A DNA stretch of 64,000 bases. It comes from Pirellulales bacterium (GTDB lineage Bacteria; Planctomycetota; Planctomycetia; Pirellulales; Lacipirellulaceae). This document shows, piece after piece, positions 63,559-64,000 of this stretch. The notes under the pieces were generated by a model that was given only the letters and a program-made list of their open reading frames with translations, was not told the origin of the DNA and searched no databases. A program made the position numbers and the translations under genes. Numbering within the stretch: position 1 is the stretch's first letter; each line of letters begins with the position of its first letter. Location of the stretch: NCBI GenBank assembly GCA_022448265.1, contig JAKVCC010000012.1, forward strand, positions 1 to 64,000, written 5' to 3'.

Positions 63559-64000
63559 TTAACGTTGTGAGCTCAGGGCAAACGGAAATTCGTTGGGACC
63601 GTCGGCGGTCACCTTGGCAGTCAGTTCACTTTTCTTGTTGTAACTCGCGGGAATGTACTGTTCATACTCATCGACCATCCCGCCCTTCGCCTTGGGATCC
63701 ATCATAATCGCAGTAGGGTCGGAAACTTGTTTGCCGGTCTTACGCGTGGCGGTGATCACGACGCGAAACGTTCCATCCATCGTGCCCCGGTCAGGCGCGA
63801 TGTAATAACGACCATCCACGATCTGGCCGCCTGCGGTTGGCCCGCGTGTACCGGGGAGGGGGAAGAAATCAATCGCGCCGGCGGCCAGTGGCTTGTCGTC
63901 CAGGGTTACCGATCCCTCCAGGGCCCGCCTGTCGCCCTTCCCTCCACATGCCGACAATGTGACGCAGATCGACAGTGCCAGCGCGCAGGCATATGCCGGT
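63559..64000 (-). CDS. Planctomycete lipoprotein with carboxypeptidase-regulatory-like domain (5' end off the right edge)
   Basis: The ORF track starts at a TTG at 63957, but the frame is open to the window edge. Upstream residues read AYACALALSICVTLSAC, a lipoprotein signal with lipobox LSAC, so the true start lies beyond 64000. The mature part GSVTLDDKPLAAGAIDFFPL is the opening of the small beta-sandwich domain common in planctomycete lipoproteins that are often encoded next to DUF1559 genes. IVDGRYYIAPDRG and DGTFRVVITATRKTG follow. Probably anchored to the inner or outer membrane; no known activity. Confidence 0.85.
   Translation of the reverse strand, partial: PAYACALALSICVTLSACGGKGDRRALEGSVTLDDKPLAAGAIDFFPLPGTRGPTAGGQIVDGRYYIAPDRGTMDGTFRVVITATRKTGKQVSDPTAIMMDPKAKGGMVDEYEQYIPASYNKKSELTAKVTADGPNEFPFALSSQR

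Overview
The window looks like a chromosomal segment of a planctomycete, probably of the Pirellulales. Markers are a DUF1559 protein with a prepilin-type N-terminus (57466-58530), a PEP-CTERM secreted protein (59084-59977), a giant subtilase whose N-terminus carries the planctomycete LEPR-like motif (20107-23793), a short lipoprotein of the type often found beside DUF1559 genes (63559 to the right edge), and many unusual secreted glycosidase-like proteins. There are no rRNA, tRNA or CRISPR loci that I can see.

Region 1 (1-19805) is an exopolysaccharide or capsule locus. On the minus strand are an O-antigen ligase/polymerase-type membrane protein that runs off the left edge (absent from the ORF track because its stop lies outside), a Wzz/BY-kinase co-polymerase and a Wza-type outer-membrane exporter. 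Divergent from them, on the plus strand, are a multi-spanning polymerase-like protein, a Wzx-type flippase, a PAPS sulfotransferase, a methyltransferase, two GT4 glycosyltransferases, a PglC-like phosphoglycosyl transferase, an ATP-grasp ligase, a HAD phosphatase and a DegT-type sugar aminotransferase. A second sulfotransferase sits inside on the minus strand. The set predicts a Wzx/Wzy-dependent, sulfated and amino-sugar-containing polymer.

Region 2 (20107-23793) is one 1228-residue subtilase with eleven clear and one diverged 46-residue tandem repeats.

Region 3 (24814-57282) is a dense catabolic island of divergent operons. The minus operon 29896-24814 encodes a DSD1-type PLP enzyme, an aldehyde dehydrogenase, a creatinase-like M24 protein lacking metal ligands, a creatininase and an ASRT-family protein. 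The minus trio 34081-31221 encodes SucC-like, SucD-like and citryl-CoA-lyase-like proteins. Plus operons carry short-chain dehydrogenases, Gfo/Idh/MocA oxidoreductases, HpcH/HpaI aldolases, a class-III aminotransferase, an SMP-30 lactonase and a PfkB kinase. Glycosidase-like proteins, a sodium/solute symporter, an MFS carrier and an enolase-superfamily dehydratase complete the set. Together these read as uptake, oxidation, lactone opening, dehydration, phosphorylation and retro-aldol cleavage of one or more sugar acids or amino-sugar derivatives; the actual substrate is not visible. A decayed RAYT transposase element with terminal inverted repeats sits at 40002-40298.

Region 4 (57466-64000) holds surface and secreted proteins: DUF1559, PEP-CTERM, an M28 peptidase with an exact 21-bp internal duplication, a secreted TIM-barrel hydrolase-like protein, and a lipoprotein cut by the right edge.
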